Notes: generated by a model from the letters alone, not told the origin. DNA of 64,000 bases from Penelope pileata (GCA_013396635.1 WBMW01000144.1:780900-844899); one strand, 5' to 3'; counted from the stretch's first letter, positions 14,931-28,900 are shown. Numbers and translations are program-made.

Positions 14931-17900
14931 TTAATGATTGAAAATGTGGCTATCTAAATATTCCTGAAAAAACTCTTGTTAATCTGAGGTCAATTCTGAA
15001 GAAGAGTTCCAACCAAACTTCTTGTTCTTTTTTTCTTTTTGGAACTATAGTTTTCATCCTGCCTGCAAATTTTATCGTATTTTTGGATGTCTCAAGCTCA
15101 ATATGGTCCCAGTATTGAGCAGTTATAAACATCCTGAAGTTAGTATGACTGTTTACAAACTTAGTTAATGTTTACAAATTTACATACTTTTTTAAATTGT
15201 GGCCTACAAGAAGCTGATATTAGAACTATTTGCAGACTCCTGGGGTTGTGTTCATTGCAGGCCTAATTAATCATTCACTAAAGTATACACTTCTCAACAA
15301 CGCTTCTAAGAATTAGAGTCCTGAGTCCTTTAGAATATTAATTTGATATAATTCAGGTAGCGTTTGTAATACAACTTTCCCTTGAAATTTTTAGAGAGTA
15401 ATTTATTCTATCAGTGTTAACAGAATTTGTTCTTCAGGCACTGCTTTAATGGATTCTTCATCGAGAGCTATGAGTCAAATGTGATTTCTAATTCCTGCTC
15501 CAATGATTGCTTAGTACAAAGAACTGAAGCATTTGTTGGTAGCAAACATTGGTCTACTTTGTGATGAGTAAATGTTCTAACCAACCGATTCATCATGATT
15601 CAGCTAATATTTTCCCACAGGACAAGTAGAAAAATGCTAGCAAGAAAGGCCAACATTTGCTCCTTCACTTCTGTTCCTTCTCTTTGCAGATCCTAATGTT
15701 TTCAATCCAGTAGGGCTGAAATTTATGCTTTTTGTTCAAAAGGAAAAGGCCATAACAGGTTGGAGACTAGCTTGTGTGAGGATGTCCATCTGTTGGTCAC
15801 GGCTCTAGAGAAAAGCAAATCAGTAAAAGAGCCTGGCTCTGTATTCAGATGAGATCAGTGAAATTAGTTGTTTGCTCCTCTTTATATCTTTTAGGCGGAC
15901 ACAATCCTTGGAACAAGACTTAAAGTTAGTATCTGAGAAATATTTAAAATTGTCTGGTACTTGATTTGCGTGCCTTACAACAGGTGAATGCAGAACATTG
16001 AATCCATCAACCCATTTCAACTTTTTTTTGTCTTTTCATATCAGAAAATTATACTTGCTGGCCTATTTTCCTTAATTAAGATTTTACAAAGAATGTATTT
16101 CATTTCTCTAAAATAAGTAATTACCTCATACAGAATACCTGTTAAAGGCACCACAGAACAACATCAGTAATATCAGGTTACTTGGATTTCTAGCAAAATT
16201 AGGTAGTCAGTGAATGGCATTGAGAAGATTGCTTAAACTCTATCTGCATTCTTTTTAAATCAGTAAAAAAGACTTGAAACATACATACAACAAAAACTAA
16301 ATAGATAAACGCACAGTTACTGCTACCAGTATAAATTTCAGGGTTGCTTTTCAGTTAAATCTTCTGATCACTACTGTAGCCAGTGGACAGATTCTGTTTG
16401 CAGAACACTACAAAACACTTTATAATATATTCAAATATCAAGCTCTGATTCCATTGTATATAAATGACAAGTATTTTGTTTGATTTAATGATCTATGCAG
16501 GATGTTTATCTTATCTCAAAAGTCTACCAAAAATTCACTGTCTACTTGAAGTGGAAATTAGCTTGAGTCTACAGTAACCAACAAGCTTTAGAAATGATGC
16601 AAAAATTATAAGTGAACAAAGAAATACAGCTTGATGACTTTTGATGTTTGATGTAATCAAAATTTTCAGTGCCCAGCAACCGAATACATTACAATAAATG
16701 GGTTTTAAGTTTTTGAAAAGTACTGTTGGAAGAAAAATTCATACCAGAATATTAAAAAGAGAGGCAGAACCAAAAAAAAAAAATTCAGATTCAGATTATA
16801 TAGAAAGAGCAACATCTGAAAACAAAGTGGTATACTTGCCCTAGTGAGATTTGCATCCACTTAGAAAAAAATGTAATGAAATTACTTAGATAAAAGCAAA
16901 GGCTTCTCTATACAAAAGTAGAAATAGGATAAGAACAGCCAAAGGAATCTATATTTTTCAAATTTATATGAAACTAATGTTCTATCATTTCTGAATTTTC
17001 TACTCAAGGAGCACGAATATGCACGGCTTTAGTGACACAAGACAAACATCAAAAAAAGAGTCTCATCTATAAAACTTGGAATTTTACATCTGTTTGGAAC
17101 TGAATCAAAACAAATTCTGTCATGCAATGAATGTTTCCTCTAAAAGTGCATTATAAATTGGGTTTTCTCTTACAAATGTAATCTATATACACCACATATA
17201 GGTAGATCCTGCTCTCAGGGTCTGCTATCAGTTATCAGATTGTGGCATAGAAAAAAATGTTTGGATGGTAAGCACCAGTGAATATTGTTCTCCAAATTAG
17301 TACAAATATATAGTCAGCCTCCTACCTACTCCTCCCTTCCCACCCCAAAAAAGAAGAAAAATACTAGGCCAGGCTGAAAAAAAAAAAAGCACTGAAAAGC
17401 ATTGTCAGATGGGCTGCCGAACAAAATCCTGAAAATAGTTTTGGGGTTGGGACTACAGGGAGTAGGGAAGACAACATTCACTCCGCACCTTCACCGCTTG
17501 AAAGGATGCCACACAAAGACAAGCAAGCTACACGTCTCCTAGGAGCAGACAGAAAAATCTAAATAAATTTGAACACATGAACACCCCAAAAGTCTTAGTT
17601 ATTCCTTCTATGACATTTTACGGATGTCCAATTCATGGAGATATTTCAACAAGAAATTAGTATTTAAGGTTGTCAGAACAAGACTTAACTCAGCAAATGA
17701 GAGAATACCGAAGTTTATTTCTCCATAACCTATAGCAAGCCTTGCCTCAGTGTGGAAAGTTAAGAGAACGTAGAATTAAAAACTAACTTCAATCTCATTT
17801 AAAAATTATTAATAGAAAAATTAAAGCTATACAACTTTAACCGTTCTTAGCTGAACCCTGTATCACTAAGACTGAATAAAGTAAGTATGTTCCAGATGCT

Positions 17901-19964
17901 CCTTTAAATCAAAGGTTGCTTTTTAATACTGTATCATGGCTTCTTTCTTTCCTTCCATTGTTTTGCTACTACTTTTAGTTTGTTAATGAAGACGGATCTC
18001 AGAGCTGGGAATGCATGAGCAGAGATTGTGAAGTACATTAAATTAGAAATCAGAAAGCAAACTCAGAGATTCATTATTCTTATTTTTCCACAGTCTCATC
18101 AAAGACGAAAGGTCTTTCTGGGGCTTATCAATACTCAGATAATACCCTCCTATATTTTTCATTTTTTGACACTAATGAGAATAATCTGTAATCTTGAATT
18201 CATTTTTTGATACAAAACTCCTAGCACAGAAAATATTATTTTTTGTTTCTTTGTTTGTCTTCTGCTGGAGGAATTAACAAATCATCCTTAGTGTTAATGT
18301 TTTAGCTATTTCTTTTGTTTCATTCAGCTGTTTTCTGAGGTATTCTTTTAATTCCCTTAGTATGTAATACTAGTTAAAACATTGTTTGTACCAAATAAAA
18401 AACATATTTTAATATAAAAATTACAAATTCTTTCAGATATTTTTGATTTTTTTTTAAGTACTAATGAATCATAGTACCCTCCTACTTTCCTATGTTTGCA
18501 CATAAAACACTAGTTTTGACATAGAAATTGTATCAGGCTTGTATTATACAAAGGCTTGCATTTAAATATTTGTAAATAAACACAGCAATAACACTGATAC
18601 TCAGAGAAGGAAGAGAGGAACAATCGAATAATGGTGGATCCTAGTACTTTCTCAGTGCTTTGAAAGTATAGTGGAATATCATGGGTTTACCATAGGACAA
18701 ACTAGGCTTCAGTAAAAATACATCTACAGTTTGGATTTATGATTAAAGGCTATCTTTTGGTGAAGGTAAAAGATATCCACACGTCATTTCATACAAAGAT
18801 ATAAAAACATATCTGACAGAAAATCAAGATTATGATTTGACAGAATTTGTTTACTTTTTAAAAGTACTTTCCAGTAAATTGGAGGATTTTGTCCCTGACT
18901 TGCCTTATTGAATGTACTTGGCTCCCTCACTGTTAAGAGAATTAGCAAAATCTCCTAAGAAGATCACATTTACAAGGTCTTTCACAAGGTCAATTACCAG
19001 ATCATTACAATATCTGTGGTTGCACTGCTTCCAGCAATGCAGCTTTTCTGAACTTGCTAACACATCCACCAAAATTCCTGGCAGATTTTCCCTATCTCAA
19101 TGAGACTCCTGTGTTGACATCTTCCAAAATTAATTGAACCATCAAAAGTTCATTTGAACAAAACACAGTAAAGCTCTATAAATTGGCTTTTCCAGCAATG
19201 CCTTACTTAAAAATATTTATTACCTATTTCACTATCAAATCCCTCCAAATATGACTGCTAGGAATATCATAAATAATTTTCCTAGGTCCTCTGGTATAAT
19301 TAAGTCTCTTTTTAAACATAAATGTTCTGAAGAAGGGAAGTCATTTTAAACAACTTTTTCTGGTGCAAGGGGAATATTTGTTATCACTAAGAAGACTCAT
19401 TTTTCTTCACTGATTTATTTCCCAATTATTTCCCAATTGCTGTATGACATCAGTTACCAAGTAAGAACACCAGTGGCTTGGATTCCAAATGGAACATTTT
19501 ACTATTTGCATTTAGAGGGCATGTTTAGCTCTTGTCCTCTGTGATATACATCTACATCACTACTACCAAGAAAGGCAATGTCCTGACCTGACAAGGTCAG
19601 TGAATAATGTTCTTCTAGAACAGGGCTCAACAATACATAAAGCACCACAACTAGCAAATGCCATTTTAATGTGCTTTGGTTAACACTGCAGTCCTATCTT
19701 CACAAACAGACAGGTCCATAAAGACAGCAAAATGCACATGCAAGTTCAGACTTGATCATGTCCATGGATGCAAGAAAGGACTCATGCTTGAACACATCCA
19801 ACCATTCAATACCTCACAACATGACTGTACAGGTTACAGTCATGTTAGCTGTGTATGTAGGTATATGTCCCTTATTTCTACAGAAGATTCAGAAGGTTGA
19901 AGAAAAAGATCTTTCTTGCAGAGAAGTTTAGACAATTGGTGGCACGAAATCTAGATCAGAGACA

Positions 19965-20215
19965 ATGGCAATAATGTTTAGCCACCAAAGAAATTCTTTA
20001 CAGTGAGGGTGATGAGGCACTGGAAAAGGTTACTCGGAGAAGTTGTGCATGCCCCATCTCTGGAAACACTCAATGCCAGTTTGGATGGGGCTTTGGGCAA
20101 CCTGATTTAGTGGAAGGAGTCCATGCCCAGGGCAGGAGGGTGGGAATACTGGATGATCTTTAAGGTCCCTTCCAAACTAAACCATTCTATGAAATTGTAT
20201 GAAATTCTGTATGAA
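19965..20215 (+). mobile_element. CR1 LINE 3' end
   Basis: The sequence GGTGATGAGGCACTGGAAA, then a GCCCCATCTCTGGA segment, then GGTCCCTTCCAAACTAAACC and an imperfect repeat of ATTCTATGAA-type units at 20184-20215 is the classic CR1 3' end. It is 5'-truncated. It lies head-to-tail with another copy 130 bp downstream. Confidence 0.9.
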
Positions 20216-20344
20216 TTCTAGTTAGATTAGCAGTTAGACTAGAAAATTTCATTGCACCTCTCACCAGCATATTGCTTCACAGGTTCAACACAGAGAAGAT
20301 CTAAAAACCATGCAAATTTTCCATTAAAAAACCAAGGTCAGCAA

Positions 20345-20635
20345 CATTCAATTCAGCAACAATTGATAGGACAAGGGAGAATGGTTTTCAACTAAAGAGG
20401 AGATTTAGATTAGATGTCAGGCAGAAGTTTATCACTGACAGAGTGGTGAGGTAGTGGCACAGGCTACCCAAAGAGGATGTCGATGCCCCATCCCTGGAGA
20501 TGTTCAAGGCCAGTCCAGATGGGGCCCTGGACAACCTGATCTAGTGCTTGATCTAGCAGTTGGCCTGCAGCAGGGGGGTTGGAACTAGATGATCTCTGAG
20601 GTCCTTTCCAACCCAAGCTATTCTATGATTCAGTT
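20345..20635 (+). mobile_element. CR1 LINE 3' end (second copy)
   Basis: The fragment starts near GGGAGAATGGTTTTCAACTA, passes through GATGCCCCATCCCTGGAGAT and GGGGGGTTGGAACTAGATGA, and ends CCATTCTATGATT-like (GCTATTCTATGATT). It is closer to the CR1 consensus as I remember it than its neighbour, so it is probably younger. Confidence 0.92.
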
Positions 20636-22712
20636 GCTCGTCATTCCTTTTTCCATAGGCTATGAGGGCAGAACACTTAAAGACCATCTGATATCCAGGA
20701 CAAGTAACTGCTCTTGTGGATCACGGAAACTGTCATAAGGCAAAATGGGCTCTCAATCTACTCAGATACAGGAATACATCCGTGGTTGACCTGAAAACTT
20801 GGGGCAAGTTTCTGTGGGAGGTAGGAATTGATTTAAGCTAGCAAGACTAACTTAAGTAATGACAAATCTGTTGTCTGACATTAAAAATGAAGAGCAGTAA
20901 TTCCATACCAATCTTCTGGACTGAGCTGCTTATCCTAAAAGTATATCTAAACGCTTGTTTATGAGTAGACAAGAACATATAACCTTTTCCAAACTTAATG
21001 TGAAAGTATTTTGGAGTATGGGGAAACAACTGAAATAAAACTACAACAAAACAAACAAAAAAACAACCAAACAAAAAGAACAAACATAGATGTGTGTAGC
21101 CAAAATATTTGAAGGCTTAGAAGTTTCAGAAGCTATCATTTGACCCATGGTTACTGACACCAATAAACAACAGAGTTTTCTTAGGAATTTCAGTTTTCCT
21201 TAAGTCCGTTGTGAGTAGAAAAATTCCATTTCTTAAAACACACTGAAGGCAGAAGTCATATAATAACAACTTAATTTACTATATAAGTATTGAAGTCTGC
21301 GATGCAAGTTATGCACGTGGTATATACAAGCAATTCAGTTTTGCTTGGTGTAAATAGAGAATATTTTTCTTCATGCAGTTCACCAGGCAGCATATAAAGG
21401 ATAAGAGTAAGTCTATGGGCAAAAATTCCACCAGAATATTCACAAAGTATTTCAAACTAACTTTTAAATGTGTTTGACCTTAAAAGTTAGAGAATTTTTA
21501 TTTTGATCAAGTAAAAGTGCAATAAGGGAGGAAAAGCAAAGACTGCATCTACAATGTTTGCTTCTGATCATCTAAAAATGTCTTGTGTTTATTTTAAAAA
21601 TCTGAAATATTATAGATCTGGTCAGAAGTGCCAACCTCTACAACTGCAGAATTGAAGTTGTATCTCATATTAGGTCAAATAGGCTTATGAATTACAAAGA
21701 TACTCTTTAGAATTTAACTTTATGTATATTCTTCTGAAATATGTAGCATTAATTATTAACATGCTAACTAACAAATTATTAATAAAGATATCTTCAGCAG
21801 TCATCATTCAGATCTCTTTGGAAAGCATTCTTCAAGTTCTCAGTCTGTTAGAAGTATTCATTTCTGAGATGTATTTCTATGTGCACAGAAAACTACAGAT
21901 AGTAATATCAAAGATATTGCAAAAAATCTCCATTTAATACACTGCTGTCATCAAAGATCCCAGCCTTTGAAACGTAGGTCTACAGATTTTGTGATTAGGC
22001 TTGTCAAAATGATATTATCATCTTAAAATCACCTCAGTCATCTTAAAAGAATGTGCCACATCTTCCATAAACATTAAAAATACAAATATATTTAAAATCT
22101 CATGCTAAATTTAATCTCTGAGCAGGATTTTTTTCAAAGTTAAATGAATTCATTGTTGACTTACAAGCATTCACATAGTCATATTGTTATAAACCCACAT
22201 GAGCTTCTCTGAGAATTGTTTTCATGTGTTTAACTCATTAGTAAGGTATAAAAAATCCATACAAACACAGTGAGTTGACAGCAGAACGGTTTATATAAAT
22301 GTGAAAGTTCTGAAATCAGATTTAATCAGATTAATTTGATTTAATCTGGAGATTAAATCAGATTTAATCTCCAGACCTCCTCTGCTTTCAAGTTCTTCTG
22401 CTTCAGATATCACAAAGTTTGCTTCTCGAATCTGATTACACTTATTTTCCTATGTGATATGCATGGTCATATGCTTACACGTTACCTGGAAAATATTTGA
22501 AAACACATGGCATTAAAAGAGTGCTTCTATTTCGAAAATAATATTTCCAACTCTCATTACTTAAGAGGAAATAAAAAGTAACCAAAGTGTAAGTAGAAAC
22601 ACAGTTTTCATTTGGAATGTTTTGGATTTGTTTATATAGTCTAAAATGAGGTATCTGTGAGAATAGTTGTGATTATGGATTTAGAAATGGTTTTTTGGAA
22701 ATGTTATTTGAA
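20636..22712. other. non-genic sequence with a palindrome
   Basis: No gene was recognised. An A/C-rich low-complexity stretch lies at 21040-21085, and a near-perfect inverted repeat at 22346-22374 sits within ATTAAATC/GATTTAAT repeats. Confidence 0.6.
22346..22374. repeat. 29-bp inverted repeat with one-base centre
   Basis: Arms of 14 bp (CTGGAGATTAAATC and its complement) flank a single A at 22360. Related units (TTAATCAGATTAA, GATTTAATCTGG) lie just upstream, suggesting local duplication or inversion. Confidence 0.9.
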
Positions 22713-22718
22713 TAGGGA

Positions 22719-23112
22719 TGTTGGAGTGGAAGTGGGTGCCTGAGTCACAACACGATCTCAATGTGAGTATGGTCGTGCTCACTTTAATCAGATTGTGTAC
22801 AGCATATATAGGCACACAACAGAAACACGTGGGCAGCATGCATTGGCTATAGGCATACAACAGAAACACGTGGGCAGCATGCATTGGCTATACGGTCCTG
22901 AGCGCGCATGTCTTCTCCTTGTTCTGATTGGATTCAGAGTCCTCATCACGCAGACAGATATAGCCGGTCGCCACCCACTTGTAGCATATCCGGAGTCCGG
23001 AGACGCTTCCTCTTCTAGGTGTTTACAAGGAGTGGCCTAAGGGAGAGGCTCATACCCTGGGTTGCTCAGGTTAACCAATTCATGTCCTCGCTTTGCCAAG
23101 AACTCCTCCACA
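22719..23112 (-). mobile_element. solo LTR of an endogenous retrovirus
   Basis: The 394-bp element starts TGTTGGAG and ends CTCCTCCACA, and is flanked by perfect direct repeats TAGGGA (22713-22718 and 23113-23118). A 6-bp target duplication is typical of class II (ERVK-like) elements. On the minus strand it shows CCAAT boxes, CACGTG motifs, a TATATATG box and an ATTAAA-type signal, in the order expected of U3-R-U5. No viral coding sequence is attached, so it is a solo LTR. A 41-bp unit is tandemly doubled inside. The family name is not certain. Confidence 0.88.
22810..22891 (-). repeat. 41-bp tandem duplication inside the LTR
   Basis: Two adjacent 41-bp copies, each containing AACACGTGGGCAGC and GCATTGGCTAT, differ at one base (ACACAAC against ATACAAC). 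Each carries one CACGTG and one CCAAT motif, so the duplication doubles putative enhancer sites. Confidence 0.88.
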
Positions 23113-23339
23113 TAGGGAATACAGAAAAAAAGTTTAAACTTACATTAGCTGTACAACATTCCACTTAATCAAAGTCATATCTTGCACAACATTCACTAAA
23201 TATTATGATACTTTTTGCAGTTTGTTTTATTACTAATTTGAGTAACATAGAAGGTTGAGAAATATTGTAATAAAAATTACGACAAATTATGTGGCTCTCT
23301 TTCTCTCATTATGACAACGAGGCAGATTATGAATCTGTA

Positions 23340-23775
23340 TTGCATTCATAGGACGCTAAAACATTCTGAGTTGGAAGGGACCCATTCTGAGTTGGATCAT
23401 AGTCCAATGCCTGGGTCCACAAAGAATCATCCAAAATTCAAACTATATTTCCGAGAGCGTTGTCCAAACTCTGGCAGCTTGGTGCCATGACCACTGCCCT
23501 CGGGAGCACGTTCCAATGCCCAACCACTCTCTGGTGAAGAACCTTTTCCTAACCCCCAACCTGACCCTCCCCTGACACAGACCCATGCTGTTTCCTTGGG
23601 TCCTGCTGCTGCCACCAGAGAGCAGAGCTCAGCGCTGCCCCTCTGCTCCCTGAGAGGGGGCTGTAGGCTGCCATGAGGCCTCCCATCTGCCTCCTCGTCT
23701 CTGGGCAGAACAAACCAAGGAACCTCAGCTGCTCCTCATATGTCTTGCCCTCTTAGACCCTTCACCATCTTATTT
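23340..23775 (-). mobile_element. CR1 LINE 3' portion
   Basis: Read on the plus strand as a reverse complement, it contains TTCTGAGTTGGAAGGGACCC near its 3' end, then the segments GTCCAAACTCTGGCAG, GGTGAAGAACCTTTTCCTAA and CAGCTGCTCCTCATATGTCT typical of CR1 minus-strand copies. A short internal repeat of ATTCTGAGTTGGA occurs at the 3' end. GC content is well above the surroundings. Confidence 0.9.
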
Positions 23776-26700
23776 GACTGGAAATTACTACATTCACTGC
23801 AGTGTTAGGAGCCTTTCATGTATGGTGGAGTAAAAACATATACACAATTATTGAACCGTAGCTAGTACGCTGTGAAAAAATCCCTAACTTGCCTCACACA
23901 ATTTATCCATGTGGCTACTAGAAATTCTTCTGAAAATCTCAAAACCTTCTCTTGCAGGATCTACTCCAATGTGCTTTTTGCCCCTTTTTGCCCATACAGC
24001 ATGCAGAAAGAAAGACAATATTTAACGGTGCTATGAAAAAATAATGCACAGAGGCACAAACCCTCCAAAGAAATGCATTAAAATGTGTGAATAACAATGT
24101 GGTAAAAGATTCAGAAAAAATATGTATACATACATATTATATAATTTAGATATAAAATGTGAACTAGATGATAGCACATTCTATGAATACTTACAAACGT
24201 GTGTGTGTGTGTGTGTATTTTGCATCTATATGTGCATAAATGTATGATTTCCAATGACCCTTAACTCCTCATTTTCCATGAATTTTCCTATCGTGTTAAT
24301 TTCAATCCAGCACTACGTTGGAAGCAAAAACAACTGCACAGATTTATGCGAGTTGCTTTTGCCTGTTACTTATTTGCCCTGTTATCATCGTCGTTGCCCA
24401 TTTTATTGCCTTTAGGTTACTAAGGTATCTTCAGGATTGTTTCTAAGATCTTAATAAAAAATTCTCCATGACTATAGTTGTGTGCATCAAATCTATTTCA
24501 TTATTTTTTCCTATTACTACAGAATAATTAACAATTATTTATCAGATCTGAGAAATCTTTTCCTGGATTGAGTGTGCATGTCTTCTACATCAATAAATAA
24601 TTTCCAAGCCTTTATTTGAACACTTATTTTTCCCTAAAGGAAAATTATAACAAAATAGCTTTCTTTACCAGACCCGTATTACAGAACACGGAAATAGAAA
24701 ACCTGGAATAGTAGTGATGATGAAGAGTAAAACATTTTTTCCACATGTATCCTCATCTATCCTGCATTTGGGATAAATACAATCAATATCCTTTTATAAT
24801 ATGAGAACTATCTAGGGTATGAATTCACAGCGGAGTAATTTAGCATTTAATTGTTGTAGGTCAGAACTCTTTGAGATATTTAAAAAGCAAAATCTTTGTA
24901 GTCATGTTAGATTATTTTAAAATGTTCTTCTCTTCATAAAATAAATTAATCCAGCTAGCAAAAAAATATTAAAAAAATGTTCCACATGAACAAGTTCTCC
25001 TTTGTAAATATAGGAGAGAATTAGAAACAAGACTATCATGTTCAATAAAGATGAGATAAAACAGTGTGAAATAAATAAAGTTCTCAAATGTAATGTGAAT
25101 GGATCCAGCGTCAGGGGAATTCCCCTTATTCCAAACAGCTTGGGTCCTAAGGAAGGCTTAAACTAAATTGTTATTGTGCTCAACAAAATATTCTCAAGAG
25201 AAGAACACAAGAAGCATGCTTTTAAAATATAACCCCTGTGTAGACTCATGACAGTCTCAAATGAAAAGGCTAGCTTCAAACCTGACATTTCTGCAAACAA
25301 AGCAATTCCATAGTAACAGATTACTAGACACACACACACACCAAACGAACAATCAAATACACAATAAAAACTAACCATAAAATAACATCAGGACAACAAT
25401 AACAAACACATCAGGATTAAACCTCTTTTTCTTGACTATACTTTTGTGCAAGGATAGATTCTCTCAATGCATTCTAAAACGCATGTCAAAATGAAAATTT
25501 AAATGTGGAGCTGAGTCCTGTGCACTTGAGGAGAGCATTAGATGACAGTTGAGCAGGGTTACTATGAACCTGCGTGTCAGTCTTGCCAGCCTCACATGAC
25601 AGCCAGACATTTAAAGACCTTGCAGGTCTAGGACATACTGTTCAGAAGTAGGTGAAATCGTGTGTGTTCTAGGAAGCAAAAGTTTTGAAGACAGTCCAGG
25701 CTTTCTAGAAAGATGACAGATGAGAGAGAAACAAATTTCTTTATGGTTAGAGGTGAAGGGAGGAAAGCGAAAAGCTGTAATACCATGGAAAATAGAAAAA
25801 GCTTGTAACAATTAGTTGAAGAGGGAAGGTATTTGTCAATACATGTCAACTCCTCATACCCTTTCTTCAGGAAACCAAAGCACGAGAGTTGGACCACCAG
25901 CCCACCAGATAAAGGACATTTAGGAAGTTTAACTGTGGCTGGTGGGAAATAAGCTCTATAAAAGTGATGTTTTCAGCACTGAGAAAGTTTTGAGAGATTA
26001 GGATTTGCACACTCTCCTGGCAGGTTTGGATTAAAGCTCTGCTGCTCAGAAAGAATTATGCCTTAGCTCAGACACAATCCTGGAGTGATTTATCCTATTT
26101 CAAGATCTGAGTTGCTAGTCCAGTCATCTCAGAGCACTGGCAGAGGAGGTCAGAGCTATCCTCTTGCCAAGGCATGTTTATGAATGAATTATTTTGTATT
26201 GAGTGTCAAACTACTCCTACTGCAGTGCAAGCAGGAAGTACTTTAAAATACAAATTTTCACAGCCAGAATTTTAAAAGAGAGGAGATAGAACTGATTTAT
26301 TACAAGTACAAAAATGTGTTCATGCCTCGGGTATTGAAAAAGTCAAGATAGACCCTCACAGGGCATGTCAAATGTATGACTTCTGCTTGAATAAACCTGT
26401 TAGTTGATGAGAAACAAAATTATAGATTATGATAATTAGGTTTACATTTGGATCTCTTCTGAATCACTGTATAAAAATGAATAATAATTGTGTGAGCACA
26501 TTCTTTACTTCTTTGTGCACTCTGAAACAAGAAGAGAAATGGGAGAGAGACAAAACATTTGGATGAAGATCAGACCACATTTTTCAAAAAAATGCGTTCA
26601 ACAGTTTTATAAAGCGAATCTGGAAACTCTTTTCAGAACTTCATTTTATTTTTAAACACATACTCTACATTCTTTAGTATTGTCATTGCTTGATTGCAAT

Positions 26701-28900
26701 CTTAGAATTTCTTTCACTCATTTTTTCCCCCTTAGTTTCTAAAAGAAGAATTTGAAAGAATTTTTCTCTTTCTTTAAATATGACAAATTATTTCAACAAC
26801 CAGATTTTCTGTATTCACTGAATAACAGAAGAAACCATATTTTACTTTTGTTACATGTTTCTTTACTACCTTAACCAATTTCTAGGAGACAATACAGTGA
26901 CTATGGTTTACTTTTCACATCCATATAAATTCAGAACTATAAATCATATTAAAAAAATTACAGTCCAATAAAAATTACATCATTTTCCATTTTCTTGATT
27001 CACACCTACTTTGTAACTTCAACTATTATTATAATGCATAATAAATATTTTTTGTTATAGATATGGTTGTAGCAAACTGCACCTTATTGGCCCACAAGCT
27101 AGGAGGCATGGAATCTATAAAAGAAAGGGAAACGCCTGCATATTCTTCTCTAAATTCATGTTATATACAAGAGTGATTCAGTCTAATGTTTTGCAAGGCT
27201 TTCACTATCTTTCCCAATAAATATGAATATGCGTTACTTGAATCTTCATAAAAGCTGAATTCTACTGCAAACTTGCAGTTACTTCAAGTACTCTCCTATG
27301 AACTGCAGCAGTAGTTCAACATGTGACTATGTGATGGTTTGTACATCAAGGGATATGTCTCAACATCACTGAATTGGTACTGTAAAAGTTTTGCTGCTGC
27401 TTTATGTAACCTGTAGCAGGAATTTCTCAATGCAAAGAAGTAAGACAAAATAATTCAGTAAGAAAATAAATGTGCAAGTACAGACTAAGATTTCAGTTAG
27501 ATTATAAGCACAGAGAACAGGCAATTTTAATATAAGCTTATTTTGTATTGTTTTGTGCAGAAAAATTTCACATGCAAAATATGTTAGTTTGCAATAGGCA
27601 TTTTTTAATTTCACAAGAGCACCTCCAATTTAAATATCCGCTCTAAAACAAACAGATGATGGGATACAAATTCCTATCTTTTTTTAGTTCAGGGTGCTTT
27701 AAGGAAGCACAAAATGAGCATGAACCTTCTTGGTCACAAAATTTAATTCATTATCACAGATAGCATCTAATGCATTCACTTTCAAAACTGCTTGTGGCCT
27801 TAACTTAAAATAGCTTGTGCGCAAAAAATAATAGCAAAATTTATTGTTCTGGTAGTCTGTGCCTTTCGCCTCATTTCCAGCCTGAGTTTATTTATAGTTG
27901 TTTTCTCCTTTTTTGTTCTTGTACAAACATTGGCTTTTAGCCTAAGTGGTATTTTTTTCTTCCAGTTTTTAACCTCCTACTGGTTATTTTGATAACCACA
28001 TGCCCTTTTGACTTTATTTAGCCTTAGATAACAAGCTGTAGCTCTTTGCAGAATATAAGCCCCCGGCTTTCCCTATTCAGCCAGCAGAGACTCTCCATAT
28101 TTGTTTTAATTTGAATTTATTGACCTTGAACATAGGTAAACAACAATAAGTTCATATTCCAGATGAGTATTACTGATGTCTTTCTCCCTCAGACACCTTT
28201 TCAGCTCAGTCACCTTATTTTCTGGCTAAATGACTTCATTAATTTATGACCCTGCTGATATGTAGGACAGCCAAGCGCATTTTAACTTTAGTTTTTTGCG
28301 AGCTTACAGCCTTCAACAGAAGCTTGGTACCAGTACCAGAGTGTGTAATTATATTATCTAGTACCGAATTTTATCCCATTTCTACTAATTCAGTCCTAAT
28401 AAGTGACTTTTATACAGTATTCTACTCTGTACTGACAACACATACAAATTGATATTGTCAATAGTTGCAATCAGTATTTTTACGGTACCAGGACCCTTTC
28501 AGTGTATCAGAACCATTAATGAGAAGGGTGAACAAGCTGAGTGCCAAGTTCTTTTACTAAGTTGGCTGGTAACTACTGTGCTACTGGATATTCCAGGGCT
28601 GCCTGCTACTGTTTTCCCTTTGGATGGCTTTTACTCACCCTTCAACAAATCTATTACTTCCAGTTATCTATAGCTAACAAGTTTCTCCAGAGAATAATTT
28701 CAGAAAGAATGTATCGTGTTTTCTTTATTTGTTAAATCAACAGTGTTTCTATCTTCATAGAGAACTTTTATTTTACCTCTATCTCTCTCTATATTTCATT
28801 TATTTTTTTCATTGTCTTAGTACCTCTGTGCCTTCCACAAAAATCTGCAAATCAGATTTCAGTAACAGGGCTACTTCATATTTCAATTTAATTTAAAAAC
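23776..28900. other. AT-rich non-genic sequence
   Basis: No gene was recognised. It contains a (GT)n tract near 24198-24218, a short (CA)n tract near 25329-25342, and otherwise unique-looking sequence. Open frames reach 89 codons without recognisable similarity. Confidence 0.6.

Larger units (their letters stand above)
12386..19964. other. AT-rich non-genic sequence
   Basis: No gene was recognised. The stretch holds two adjacent perfect AT-rich palindromes (13755-13795), a probable old CR1 3' remnant near 14795-14930 and short A-runs. The open frames present are short and do not resemble known proteins. Confidence 0.6.

Noticed and set aside
22795..23040. 81-codon open frame on the plus strand
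   Set aside because: It lies wholly within the solo LTR and has no retroviral protein character.
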